Origin: a virus
IMG/VR virus record: IMGVR_UViG_3300033388_002987
Coordinates: 1-64,000 of that record
Reading direction: 5' to 3' (one strand)
Length of the DNA: 64,000 bases
In this document: piece after piece, positions 8,465 through 14,966 of the stretch
Layout: every line of letters starts with the position of its first letter
Position numbering within the stretch: the first letter of the stretch is position 1
Position numbers and translations under genes: made by a program
Notes under the pieces: generated by a model
What the model was told of the DNA's origin: nothing
The model's database searches: none
What the model saw: the letters and a program-made list of their open reading frames with translations, nothing else

Positions 8465-8622
8465 TACAGTTCGTAAACCTCACACTCTTTAGCACAAGCT
8501 TTCTCCTCGGCTTCTACTATATCAAACAACTTGCACCACAAAGCCCACGCTTCATGCCTAACATTGAAAGGCAATTCCATACTATATATAGTATCTACCA
8601 ACTCATTCATTTCAGTAGTCAT
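8464..8622 (-). CDS. Small acidic protein, 52 aa
   Basis: Starts MTTEMNELVD with an AAAAGG site and ends in TAATG coupled to the 8024-8464 gene. One predicted amphipathic helix and a Cys-containing C-terminus. No family recognised. Confidence 0.6.
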   Translation of the reverse strand: MTTEMNELVDTIYSMELPFNVRHEAWALWCKLFDIVEAEEKACAKECEVYEL

Positions 8623-8639
8623 TACTAACCTTTTTTCCA

Positions 8640-8653
8640 AGAGAGTTCTCTGG
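8640..8653. repeat. 14-bp repeat, copy 1 (inverted-repeat type)
   Basis: AGAGAGTTCTCTGG; its core is a near-perfect inverted repeat (AGAGA-GT-TCTCT). An identical 14-mer lies at 18015-18028, also within 75 bp of a copy of the 25-nt TCTGGGCAA element. Confidence 0.6.
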
Positions 8654-8696
8654 GCACATTTGACTAAACCGTGTAATCATCGTTATTAGAGAAGGG

Positions 8697-8721
8697 TCTC
8701 TGGGCAAATAATTGCACACAA
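8697..8721 (+). repeat. 25-nt TCTGGGCAA/TTGCACA element, copy 1
   Basis: Reads TCTCTGGGCAA, then four variable bases (ATAA), then TTGCACACAA. Further copies at 17940-17964 and 36871-36895 differ mainly in the four central bases, so GCAA-N4-TTGC can form a small hairpin or bind a dimeric protein. It lies between two minus-strand genes. Confidence 0.65.
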
Positions 8722-8725
8722 ACCT

Positions 8726-8959
8726 CTAACTATTCTTAGCTAATCCACAATCAGCACATACCTTACTAAGGCCACGTCTATTTCTCGTAACAACCACTGC
8801 ACCACTACATGCACACTTAGTATTGCTAGAAGCTTTCCTAATGATCTTTTCAATCATTTCTTTACTAGAGCTAGGCTCTTTAATAACCTCAACTAATTTT
8901 TCTTCTTTAATTTTCTTAGGCTTTTTACCCTTAACTACTTCATCTTTCTTTTCAAACAT
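8726..8959 (-). CDS. Lys-rich protein with C-terminal zinc-ribbon-like motif, 77 aa
   Basis: The N-terminal half is Lys/Glu-rich (KKPKKIKEEK). The C-terminal part has Cys-x-Cys at residues 48-50 and Cys-x-x-Cys at 68-71, which could bind one zinc. It is the first gene of the leftward block in the window. Possibly nucleic-acid binding; no family recognised. Confidence 0.6.
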   Translation of the reverse strand: MFEKKDEVVKGKKPKKIKEEKLVEVIKEPSSSKEMIEKIIRKASSNTKCACSGAVVVTRNRRGLSKVCADCGLAKNS

Positions 8960-9126
8960 AAATATCCTTTATTTTCAGCATTATATATAGATATATCTTT
9001 AAGTAACCTTAAGGAATTAACTTCGACTTCGTCTCGTCAACACCCGCTCTACGATCAAGTGGTTAGCCTATCGGCTTCCCACTCGCTCGTATTCGCTTGA
9101 TTTCCTTGCTCTCTTTGCCTAGGAGG

Positions 9127-9149
9127 TATTCGCGCAGCGGATAGCGACT
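9127..9149 (+). promoter_or_regulatory. Candidate virion-RNA-polymerase promoter hairpin A
   Basis: A 7-bp stem (TATTCGC/GCGGATA, one T-G pair) with a 3-nt GCA loop at 9134-9136; GCGACT starts 8 nt after the loop and AGGAG lies just upstream. N4 virion RNAP promoters are 5-7 bp stems with 3-nt loops upstream of the start site. Hairpin B has the same loop and downstream spacing but a different stem. Polymerase assignment is inference. Confidence 0.5.
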
Positions 9150-9247
9150 GGCTAAAGGACTCTATTGGGACGGGCTGATAATAGCAATCTGTTGGTAGTG
9201 AGGGATTGGGTAGTACTGGAGTTGCCTTGAATTTTTATATAGGAGCC

Positions 9248-9268
9248 TTTGCGCAGCAAATGGCGACT
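9248..9268 (+). promoter_or_regulatory. Candidate virion-RNA-polymerase promoter hairpin B
   Basis: A 5-bp stem (TTTGC/GCAAA) with the same GCA loop (9253-9255) as hairpin A. GCGACT again starts exactly 8 nt after the loop, and AGGAG again precedes it. The stem bases differ from A while pairing is kept. Confidence 0.5.
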
Positions 9269-9292
9269 AAGCTTTCTTAAATGGGAGCTTAG

Positions 9293-9316
9293 GGCTTTAA
9301 GGCTTTAAGGCTTTAG
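9293..9316. repeat. Three tandem 8-bp repeats
   Basis: GGCTTTAA, GGCTTTAA, GGCTTTAG in direct succession. Short tandem repeats near phage genome ends can mark packaging or termini processing; here that is only a suggestion. Confidence 0.6.
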
Positions 9317-9568
9317 GGGATATTTTTAGATTTTGTGAGGGGAGTGCAGTATATGTCCCAAAATCTTACTATCCTGCCTACACCCCCCGGTGCCTACAGC
9401 TCAAGGGGGACCCATTATTTCTGCCCTTAACTATTATCTCTCCTCTCATCCAGTACGCTCCTTCGTACCTCAGTTGCTCCTACCAATAGCAATGAGAGAT
9501 GCTCTCTCAAACTCTGCGCTCCTTACTCAAGTAGTGATAGACATAGCCATAGTGTGTATAGGCATGTA

Positions 9569-9587
9569 CTTTTACTTTAGTAATGAT
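9569..9587 (+). promoter_or_regulatory. 19-bp promoter-like motif, copy 1
   Basis: CTTTTACTTTAGTAATGAT. Copies at 11148-11166 and 14742-14760 differ by one base each. All three are in non-coding DNA 26-35 bp upstream of the start codon of a small plus-strand gene. Likely a promoter for a phage or host polymerase. Confidence 0.6.
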
Positions 9588-9613
9588 AGTCAATCTATAT
9601 ATAAGGATTTACC

Positions 9614-9703
9614 ATGATACCAATCTGTAACCACTTACTAATAGAGATATCAGTACTAATACTTTCTATAACTACTTCAGTGCTTGTACTACAGCTCTAT
9701 TAA
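9614..9703 (+). CDS. 29-residue membrane peptide
   Basis: ATG after an AAGGA site. After a short N-terminus the peptide is one hydrophobic helix (Ile/Leu/Val-rich, about residues 8-27). First gene downstream of the early leader. Very small early membrane peptides are common in N4- and T7-like phages; the function is unknown. Confidence 0.5.
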   Translation: MIPICNHLLIEISVLILSITTSVLVLQLY

Positions 9704-9771
9704 ACTACCTTGAGGGATTTAAACACCTCACTCCGTTGACGCTGATATGGCTACGGCCACTAAAAATAAGT

Positions 9772-9785
9772 TGTACTATAGTACA
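9772..9785. promoter_or_regulatory. 14-bp perfect palindrome upstream of the first larger early gene
   Basis: TGTACTATAGTACA is self-complementary over 14 bases and sits 36 bp before the ATG at 9822. It may be an operator or an mRNA hairpin. Confidence 0.35.
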
Positions 9786-9821
9786 TTAACTCAACACAAC
9801 AAACATCCGTAGGAGGATTAT

Positions 9822-10169
9822 ATGACATACGAAAGAAAAGTGGGCTTCTTTGGCTCTATCAAAGCATTAGGTACAAATACAGTTAAAGGTGCAGACCTTG
9901 TAGTAAACGACGCAATCGGTATTACTACAGACATCACAGGCGGTACTCGTGTAGTATCAACTGTTGCCCGTCAAGCTATGAGTATTTGGGGAGACAACCT
10001 ACTTGCAGATTTAGAAGCTGATAAAGCTATTGACGGTATCCACCGTGAAATAGCTAGTATCCAACAAACTAGTGAGTTAGACGCTTTAAAAGCAGAACTT
10101 GCTAAGGCAAAAGTAGTCCAAGGTCGCCCAAAAGGGTCAAGAAATAAACCTACGGAAAAGGTAGCATAA
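9822..10169 (+). CDS. Early protein with AT-hook-like tail, 115 aa
   Basis: Preceded by the strong leader CCGTAGGAGGA (9807-9817). The N-terminal part is Gly/Thr/Val-rich, the middle (residues 60-95) is helical and coiled-coil-like, and the C-terminus has GRPKGSRNKP, an AT-hook-like DNA minor-groove motif. A DNA-binding early protein is plausible; no family assigned. It is probably highly expressed. Confidence 0.75.
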   Translation: MTYERKVGFFGSIKALGTNTVKGADLVVNDAIGITTDITGGTRVVSTVARQAMSIWGDNLLADLEADKAIDGIHREIASIQQTSELDALKAELAKAKVVQGRPKGSRNKPTEKVA

Positions 10170-10231
10170 TGCCTGAAGTAGATTATCCAGACTTCCCAAC
10201 ACCTTCGGTGTTGTGGGACGAACAAAACTAA
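10169..10231 (+). CDS. 20-residue acidic peptide (tentative)
   Basis: ATG overlaps the previous stop (TAATG); the peptide is Pro/Asp-rich. Its DNA contains a perfect 7-bp stem with a 3-nt loop at 10197-10213 (CAACACC-TTC-GGTGTTG), so the stretch may be selected for RNA or DNA structure instead of protein. Confidence 0.3.
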   Translation: MPEVDYPDFPTPSVLWDEQN

Positions 10232-10246
10232 ACTGAAAGGTTCACT

Positions 10247-10396
10247 ATGAAAACTGTAGTAATTAAATATAAACTGCACAATAAGACTTACAAAGTTCGT
10301 GTTGCTTATAGAAATTCTGCACATATCATAGCAGGACTTTTAGTAGCAGGTGCTAAGGTAACTGCAGTGGGCGAATCAATCGTCCCGAAAGGTTAA
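10247..10396 (+). CDS. Small basic protein, 49 aa
   Basis: Starts MKTVVIKYKL after a GAAAGG site. A basic beta-strand-like N-terminal half is followed by a hydrophobic AGLLVAGAKVTAVG segment. Part of the closely packed early gene run. No family recognised. Confidence 0.55.
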   Translation: MKTVVIKYKLHNKTYKVRVAYRNSAHIIAGLLVAGAKVTAVGESIVPKG

Positions 10397-10398
10397 CG

Positions 10399-10506
10399 AT
10401 GAACTACCTAGAAATATTCAAACAATTCCACAAGCGTTTCCCTAACGGGACAGTTAGTGACTTCGCTCACTATTTAAATGCTCTTAAGAGTATACAAAAA
10501 CTATAA
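10399..10506 (+). CDS. Small protein, 35 aa
   Basis: ATG 2 nt after the previous stop, with an AAAGG site inside that gene's end. Basic and aromatic-rich amphipathic helix (YLEIFKQFHKRF). Unknown function. Confidence 0.5.
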   Translation: MNYLEIFKQFHKRFPNGTVSDFAHYLNALKSIQKL

Positions 10507-10522
10507 TCCTTAGGAGGATATC

Positions 10523-10840
10523 ATGGCATACCAAAATAATAAAACTCAAAGAGCAGTAATCTCAGCACCAGCTAACTCAGACGCAAAGCACAGAGACGCA
10601 GTCTTTGCAAGTTGCTACAACCACTTCAGTAAAGTATTAACACCAGAACTAATAATAGCAAACCGTAAGGCATGCTACGCTACTATCATCAACGCTAAAG
10701 ATACTAATGGTATTAAACTTGAAGCATTAGTAGGCTCAGTCCACGCTAAAGATATAACTGAAGCAGTAATAGACAGTATCACAACTACTATGTCTACAAT
10801 ACCTGCCGTAGAGTTACAATCATCTAACTACCAAACATAG
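10523..10840 (+). CDS. Early protein, 105 aa
   Basis: Strong TAGGAGGA site 5 nt upstream. Helical, with Cys near residues 30 and 50 and a Thr/Ser-rich end. Strong translation signals mark it as a highly made early protein; no family recognised. Confidence 0.7.
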   Translation: MAYQNNKTQRAVISAPANSDAKHRDAVFASCYNHFSKVLTPELIIANRKACYATIINAKDTNGIKLEALVGSVHAKDITEAVIDSITTTMSTIPAVELQSSNYQT

Positions 10841-10844
10841 TATC

Positions 10845-10964
10845 ATGGACCAAACTATAATAGCTCTATATTTACAAGGCACATCACTACACACTCTTTC
10901 TAAAGATACAGGTGTCAGTATACATCGCATTATATCTTTGGTTCATCACCATCTTACTAAATAG
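10845..10964 (+). CDS. 39-residue HTH-like peptide
   Basis: The pattern Leu-Gln-Gly-Thr-Ser-Leu ... Leu-Ser-Lys-Asp-Thr-Gly-Val-Ser-Ile-His-Arg-Ile resembles a single helix-turn-helix of the resolvase/sigma type. No strong SD, but it lies 4 bp after the previous stop and its own stop merges with the terminator stem at 10963. Confidence 0.45.
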   Translation: MDQTIIALYLQGTSLHTLSKDTGVSIHRIISLVHHHLTK

Positions 10965-10990
10965 CTCCTTCGGGAGTTACCTTTTTTTTT
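10963..10990 (+). terminator. Rho-independent terminator with UUCG loop
   Basis: A 6-bp stem (10963-10968 with 10973-10978, one G-T pair), TTCG loop, then ACC and a run of T residues. It closes the first early transcription unit. Confidence 0.85.
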
Positions 10991-11201
10991 CTCAAGAGCA
11001 CCCTAGTTCGCTTCGCTCACTTTCTTACTAGCACACTTAGCTCGTACCTCACCTCTCCTCAAGCACACTAGAAGACAGGACGCCGAAGGCAGAGTGTCTA
11101 CCTCACGCACAACTAACTAAATCTCCCAAGCTCTCTGTCAGTTCTAGCTTTTACTTTAGTCATGATTACATCTTCAAATAATTTAACCATAAAGGATTTA
11201 C
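10991..11201 (+). other. Gene-free spacer after terminator, with second promoter-like motif
   Basis: No gene. An imperfect hairpin with a 3-nt TTC loop lies near 11009-11025. Mixed inverted repeats lie near 11084-11112. It ends with the 19-bp motif ahead of the 11202 gene, so it probably restarts transcription after the terminator. Confidence 0.45.
11148..11166 (+). promoter_or_regulatory. 19-bp promoter-like motif, copy 2
   Basis: CTTTTACTTTAGTCATGAT, one base different from copy 1, ending 35 bp before the ATG at 11202. Confidence 0.6.
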
Positions 11202-11426
11202 ATGAATAAACTACTAACACTAGCAATAGCTCACATTAAGGGAACTAGTGGGCTTACGCACGCTATGTTCACTCAGCCCTTTGACAAGGCCTTAAAGGAC
11301 TCATCATTAGCAGATAAGCGTCAGCTTATCAGCGTATTAAGCAAGACATTAAAGGATAGTCAAGACATCGATACAATCCGTACAGCGTCAGCTGTTCGGG
11401 ATATGACATTAAGGGCACTTCGTTAG
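11202..11426 (+). CDS. Small helical early protein, 74 aa
   Basis: AAAGGA site 6 nt upstream. Basic, mostly helical (two or three helices), ending in Arg. First gene after terminator 1 and the second promoter-like motif. No family recognised. Confidence 0.65.
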   Translation: MNKLLTLAIAHIKGTSGLTHAMFTQPFDKALKDSSLADKRQLISVLSKTLKDSQDIDTIRTASAVRDMTLRALR

Positions 11427-11671
11427 AGTCCATATAAAGCTCTTGAAGCCTTCGACTTCAATAGTGAGGTCAGACGTAGTCTGAGCGAAGTTATTGCCTT
11501 TAAGGGGTAGTAATGGGGCTCTGGGAGGCACAAGTGCTGTACTCCTACAACATCCCAACCAAACTCCAACACAATATACAACAAACTCGATACAATCAAT
11601 GTACATATTAAGCTTACTTCAAGCCTAAGTACAATACACTACCAAACCAATAAATGACATAAAGGCCTTTC
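11427..11671 (+). promoter_or_regulatory. Gene-free spacer with two hairpins
   Basis: 245 bp without a gene. Hairpin 11443-11448/11456-11461 (TTGAAG/CTTCAA) is followed by a 6-bp stem with 3-nt loop at 11470-11484 (TCAGAC-GTA-GTCTGA) and then GCGAAG, similar to the GCGACT downstream of the two early leader hairpins. May be a promoter or an RNA processing site. Confidence 0.4.
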
Positions 11672-12145
11672 ATGTACTACCAACTAATACAACAAGACAT
11701 TATAGTAGCCACTGATAAGAAATGGCTTAAACGCCATGAGTACCATTCAATGGCAATAAAACTATACGGCGTACTAGCTAAACAACAGGAACCTCTTGAC
11801 TTATCAGATGAAACAATGACGAACACTTGTGTAACATCTAAAGTAACTTACCAAGAAGCCAAGCGTCAGCTTGTCTACTCTGGACTACTAGAGATACACA
11901 AGATAAACTCTACTACAATAGTATTCGTACTAGGGGATAAAGCAATACGCTCTTACGCTAGACGTATACTAGCTAAAGAAGACCAACGCCTTACCCGTAA
12001 AACAATAGAAAGCCTAGAGCTCCCTGGTTCAACTGAGCCTTTAGAAGAGGATGATACTATGTCAGTCTATACCAACGAGGACTTACAAGCCTTATACGAT
12101 AAAGTACAAAGGCCTAAGCCCTTAGACTTACTAGACATTCTATAG
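11672..12145 (+). CDS. Winged-helix-like protein, 157 aa
   Basis: Residues about 22-90 have the layout of a winged helix (helix, helix, recognition helix SKVTYQEAKRQLVYSGLLEI, then a two-strand wing ending STTIVFVLG), as in phage transcription regulators and replication initiators. The tail is acidic. Preceded by AAAGG. The DNA-binding role is inferred from the pattern only. Confidence 0.55.
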   Translation: MYYQLIQQDIIVATDKKWLKRHEYHSMAIKLYGVLAKQQEPLDLSDETMTNTCVTSKVTYQEAKRQLVYSGLLEIHKINSTTIVFVLGDKAIRSYARRILAKEDQRLTRKTIESLELPGSTEPLEEDDTMSVYTNEDLQALYDKVQRPKPLDLLDIL

Positions 12146-12323
12146 CCAAGTATCGCCTTGGGAACTCTAGACAAACTTCGTTTGTCTTTAGCAATACAAC
12201 ACCATGTGTTATATAGTAAGATAGAAGACCATAGTAAAAGAGGCAAATACAGCCTTAAATCTACCAGTCTCACGGGGTTTAACCGTGTACAACTAAACTA
12301 ACCAAAAGGCACGGGAAACCGTG
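12146..12323 (+). promoter_or_regulatory. Five-hairpin array between genes
   Basis: Perfect stems occur one after another: CCAAG/CTTGG 12146-12161; AGACAAAC/GTTTGTCT with TTC loop 12169-12187; AACAC/GTGTT with CAT loop 12198-12210; CACGG/CCGTG 12271-12287; CACGG/CCGTG with GAAA loop 12310-12323. The last two have the same stem. No T-tract, so not a terminator. Probably an mRNA leader or processing region for the 12343 gene. Confidence 0.55.
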
Positions 12324-12342
12324 TACTATTAAAGGAGATACA

Positions 12343-12663
12343 ATGACAATACTAGGATTTCACCTATGTAATACAGAGGATGTGTACGACATGTCTTTCC
12401 AAACATACCGTGGTAAACAAGTACGATACGAAGTAGACACTCACCGTGTCTGTACAGAATGTGGAAAGATGGAGAAGTTTGTCTACGGATATGACTGTTG
12501 GTGGGAAGAGCTTAGCTCAATACGAGCAAAAGTACTTATAGTAGACTTAATAGTAATGAATGGTAAATACTATTTAAAAGACTACAATAGTTCTGTAGAT
12601 AAATCTACTATAAAACCAAGAAGTCCGGCTTACGCTCCTATACTACAACAACCTCAGCACTAA
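12343..12663 (+). CDS. Cys-motif protein, 106 aa
   Basis: AAAGGAG site upstream. Contains Cys-x-x-Cys (CTECGKMEKF, residues 38-41) and a later Cys-Trp-Trp, possibly a degenerate zinc knuckle. No family recognised. Confidence 0.65.
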   Translation: MTILGFHLCNTEDVYDMSFQTYRGKQVRYEVDTHRVCTECGKMEKFVYGYDCWWEELSSIRAKVLIVDLIVMNGKYYLKDYNSSVDKSTIKPRSPAYAPILQQPQH

Positions 12664-12671
12664 GGAACTGT

Positions 12672-12824
12672 ATGAAAACTAAGGTACACCAAGTCTTCCA
12701 CATGGACAAATACGGTAAACACCACATCAGCTACTTCTACAGCACAGTCACAGAAGCTAAACGCTTCAGAAGTAAATGTCAAGCCTCTGGTATGACTCAT
12801 GTAATGGTTAAGAGCCGTTACTAA
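12672..12824 (+). CDS. Small basic protein, 50 aa
   Basis: Starts MKTKVHQVFH after AAGGA; His/Lys/Tyr-rich and beta-like, ending in a basic tail. It fills the gap between two larger frames. Confidence 0.55.
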   Translation: MKTKVHQVFHMDKYGKHHISYFYSTVTEAKRFRSKCQASGMTHVMVKSRY

Positions 12825-12847
12825 AAAATTGACATAAAGGAAATCCT

Positions 12848-13069
12848 ATGCAACAACTCCACGACCTACCTTACTTCAAGCCTCACGGCTCTAGTAAGAT
12901 ACACAGGAAACAATACCATAACGGTACAGGCATCCTAATAATAGACAACAACGGCCTCTACGAGTCCGTAGTACACACTCCCACAAAACCAGATATTATT
13001 ACTAGTAAACAAACACTTGAGCAAGTTAACACCTTGCTAGAGCAACTTCATAAGGATAATCATGAGTAA
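12848..13069 (+). CDS. Small protein, 73 aa
   Basis: AAAGGA site; His-rich N-terminus, a beta segment and an amphipathic C-terminal helix (ending LEQVNTLLEQLHKD). Overlaps the next gene by 8 bp. Unknown function. The next protein has a similar ending, so the pair may be distant paralogs. Confidence 0.6.
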   Translation: MQQLHDLPYFKPHGSSKIHRKQYHNGTGILIIDNNGLYESVVHTPTKPDIITSKQTLEQVNTLLEQLHKDNHE

Positions 13070-13274
13070 CTTTATAATACTGTCACTACTAGACCACACT
13101 AGTTCAGAAGTTGCTATCCGTAAAGATTTAATAATCCGCCTATGGAAAAACGGCAACACCACTCATGTATATTACCTATCAACACCTAAAAGTACTACAA
13201 CCTTAGATATTACAGTGGCTAAACCACTAGAAGAAGTACTTAAGCTTCTAGACACAACCAAATCCCTACCATAA
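13062..13274 (+). CDS. Small protein, 70 aa, possible paralog of its neighbour
   Basis: The C-terminal part (TKSxLDIT...PLEEVLKLLDTT-like) echoes the 12848-13069 protein. ATG 8 bp inside that gene with an AAGGA site. No family recognised. Confidence 0.6.
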   Translation: MSNFIILSLLDHTSSEVAIRKDLIIRLWKNGNTTHVYYLSTPKSTTTLDITVAKPLEEVLKLLDTTKSLP

Positions 13275-13283
13275 GGAAACAAT

Positions 13284-13412
13284 ATGAAAATGTACACCAA
13301 AACATCCCGTTCACTTCGCCCAAGACACGCCCATAAACCGGCTCAGCCTATTAAAACTAGAGCAGAAATGCTTACTAATGGCAAGTTTACAGTAATTAAA
13401 ATAAAGGCTTAA
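13284..13412 (+). CDS. Small basic protein, 42 aa
   Basis: AAGGA site; Arg/Lys/His-rich N-terminal half (SRSLRPRHAHKP). Might bind nucleic acid. Unknown. Confidence 0.5.
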   Translation: MKMYTKTSRSLRPRHAHKPAQPIKTRAEMLTNGKFTVIKIKA

Positions 13413-13413
13413 G

Positions 13414-13524
13414 ATGACTGGAGTTTACCTACTATTAACAGCAATCCCACTACTAATAATAGCTTTAGGCTGTATCCTTTACTGGGGAATTAAGTATAGT
13501 AAAGATGAGGACTTATACCCTTAG
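13414..13524 (+). CDS. 36-residue membrane peptide
   Basis: One long hydrophobic helix (about residues 4-25) and a charged tail (KYSKDEDLYP). ATG 1 nt after the previous stop. Early membrane peptide of unknown role. Confidence 0.5.
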   Translation: MTGVYLLLTAIPLLIIALGCILYWGIKYSKDEDLYP

Positions 13525-13627
13525 AGTAATTCTATGGTACCTAACACTTAAAGTTATCCTTAACAGGACCAAATGTATACCTGAAGACACTTCGTGGCTT
13601 CTACCTACCTTAAAAGGGTTCACATGA
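13505..13627 (+). CDS. Small basic protein, 40 aa (tentative)
   Basis: Starts inside the end of the previous gene and ends with TGA overlapping the ATG of the next gene (ATGA), which favours a real, coupled gene. It has only a weak SD. Hydrophobic and basic residues are mixed. Confidence 0.35.
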   Translation: MRTYTLRVILWYLTLKVILNRTKCIPEDTSWLLPTLKGFT

Positions 13628-13974
13628 AAAGTATAAGCATTAAAACAAAAGCACAAATAATTACTCAATATAATATCACCGCCGATGATTACGTTGCCTA
13701 CAACCTGGCTCAAGCTACTAGACAGCGTACTAACCTTATACATTACCACCACGGCACAGCTCTTAGAAACATGTCTAATGGTAAGAAACAAGTCACTACC
13801 TTTAAAATGCTAGGCAATCAATACACTACTAACCATAATCGTACTAAACAATATTGCCTTGATGCTAAATGGAAACCAATACCTTTAGGAGTATTTACTA
13901 GAGCTATGATGGTACTACGTGGTAATGTGCACAAACTAAACCCAGCTAAGAAAGCCATCCTGGCGGGAATATAA
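13624..13974 (+). CDS. Basic protein, 116 aa
   Basis: Start chosen at ATG 13624, 5 nt after AAAAGGG, in preference to a GTG at 13594. Rich in Lys, Arg, Asn and Thr, with a basic C-terminus (KLNPAKKAILAGI). Probably nucleic-acid binding; no family recognised. Confidence 0.6.
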   Translation: MKSISIKTKAQIITQYNITADDYVAYNLAQATRQRTNLIHYHHGTALRNMSNGKKQVTTFKMLGNQYTTNHNRTKQYCLDAKWKPIPLGVFTRAMMVLRGNVHKLNPAKKAILAGI

Positions 13975-13983
13975 GGAATAACA

Positions 13984-14265
13984 ATGACCGACAGTAACAA
14001 ACACGAAGAACTGCTCAAGCACTTCACAGCTCACGCTGGCTACAAGCTTGACGACTACTACGGAGTTACAATGATGACCGTGAAGAAGGACAGGTCCTTC
14101 TCCATTCAGCTCCAATACGGCTATAACAAACGAGCTCAAAACTCAAGTAGCTTAATAGTACATGGTATTACTAAGGCATTAGATGTATATAGAATACTAA
14201 TGAACTTTGCGGTACAATTACCATTGCAAAGTAAAACGCCTGATTTAAGCTTTATGGAGGAATAA
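13984..14265 (+). CDS. Unknown protein, 93 aa
   Basis: AAGGA site upstream. Basic beta-type middle (VTMMTVKKDRSFSIQLQYGY) followed by a helix. Its stop directly precedes the ATG of the GIY-YIG gene. Confidence 0.6.
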   Translation: MTDSNKHEELLKHFTAHAGYKLDDYYGVTMMTVKKDRSFSIQLQYGYNKRAQNSSSLIVHGITKALDVYRILMNFAVQLPLQSKTPDLSFMEE

Positions 14266-14595
14266 ATGTCTAAACAATGCTGGCCTAAAAAGCCTATACG
14301 TAACAGGAAAGGTGTATACCTTCTCTATAATAAAGATGAGATAGTTTATGTTGGTAAGTCCCATAAATGTATGGCAAATAGACTAACTGATCACCAACGT
14401 AGTAATAAAGTATTTACTAAAGTGCATGCTTTTATTATAGAAAATGACGCCAATCTAGCAGTTGCTGAAATATACCTAATAGGTAAGTACAAGCCTAAGT
14501 ATAACGAGGAATCCATGACAACCGATGAGCTAACTATACACATAGATAATTTAGATAAAATTATACATGAAGAGGTTATCCTCCGTCCTTACTAG
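14266..14595 (+). CDS. GIY-YIG endonuclease, compact form, 109 aa
   Basis: Almost only a GIY-YIG domain: GVYLLY (residues 17-22), VYVGKS (28-33), Arg in NRLTDH, Glu in AEIYLI, and Asn in PKYNEE are all present, so the active site looks intact. The tail LTIHIDNLDKI is shared in pattern with the endonucleases at 18126 and 15308. No separate DNA-binding region, so specificity is unclear. AT-rich compared with its neighbours, consistent with horizontal gain. Confidence 0.8.
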   Translation: MSKQCWPKKPIRNRKGVYLLYNKDEIVYVGKSHKCMANRLTDHQRSNKVFTKVHAFIIENDANLAVAEIYLIGKYKPKYNEESMTTDELTIHIDNLDKIIHEEVILRPY

Positions 14596-14741
14596 TTGCC
14601 TCATTCTGCCATGGGGGATATTGGGTCTACTACCTTACCAGTACCCTTACCTAATACCTATACCAGTATACCTATAATACCTGTACCAATACCTCTTTAT
14701 ATTACTTTCTAAAACAGTCATGGGCTTACTAGCCTCAATAT
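14596..14741 (+). repeat. Gene-free TACC-rich degenerate repeats
   Basis: About 14630-14695 consists of irregular TACC/TACCNNTACC units (ACCTTACC, ACCCTTACC, ATACCTATACC and similar). No ORF. It separates the GIY-YIG gene from the next promoter-like motif. Confidence 0.5.
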
Positions 14742-14760
14742 CTTCTACTTTAGTAATGAT
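14742..14760 (+). promoter_or_regulatory. 19-bp promoter-like motif, copy 3
   Basis: CTTCTACTTTAGTAATGAT, one base from copy 1, ending 26 bp before the ATG at 14787. Confidence 0.6.
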
Positions 14761-14786
14761 TTACTAATTAAACTTAAAGGATACTT

Positions 14787-14963
14787 ATGGACATCTTCAA
14801 CTTAGGACTAGCACTTATGCTAATACTTCAGGCAAATAATATGCTTAGAACCGATTATCATAACATATTAACATCTATTATAAGCTATATCCTAACACTA
14901 ATGCTAGCGACACTAAGCGCGTTCAACGCAGATATATACATCACATCACTAATACAAGGATAA
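14787..14963 (+). CDS. 58-residue membrane protein
   Basis: AAAGGA site. Two hydrophobic segments (about 5-15 and 28-46), short polar turns. First gene after promoter-like copy 3. Unknown role at the inner membrane. Confidence 0.55.
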   Translation: MDIFNLGLALMLILQANNMLRTDYHNILTSIISYILTLMLATLSAFNADIYITSLIQG

Positions 14964-14966
14964 CCA

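Larger units (their letters stand above)
8960..9613. other. Divergent gene-free region; candidate genome-end / early promoter zone
   Basis: 654 bp between the leftward late block and the rightward early genes. It has higher G+C than its surroundings, no convincing gene, two matching hairpin elements (9127-9149, 9248-9268), a tandem 8-bp repeat (9293-9316) and one copy of the 19-bp promoter-like motif (9569-9587). In N4 the late block runs leftward from one genome end and early genes rightward from the other. In a circularly closed assembly this is where terminal repeats would fall. Confidence 0.5.

Noticed and set aside
9390-9617. 75-codon plus-strand frame in the early leader (GTG start)
   Set aside because: No ribosome site, it spans the promoter-like motif at 9569, and it overlaps the better-supported 29-aa gene. 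Pro/Leu/Ser composition looks non-coding.
13594-13623. GTG-started longer form of the 13624 gene
   Set aside because: ATG 13624 has a well placed AAAAGGG site and an ATGA overlap with the upstream small frame.
14630-14695. CRISPR-like or iteron repeat array
   Set aside because: TACC units are short, irregular and unspaced; no constant repeat with unique spacers, no Rep-binding pattern.
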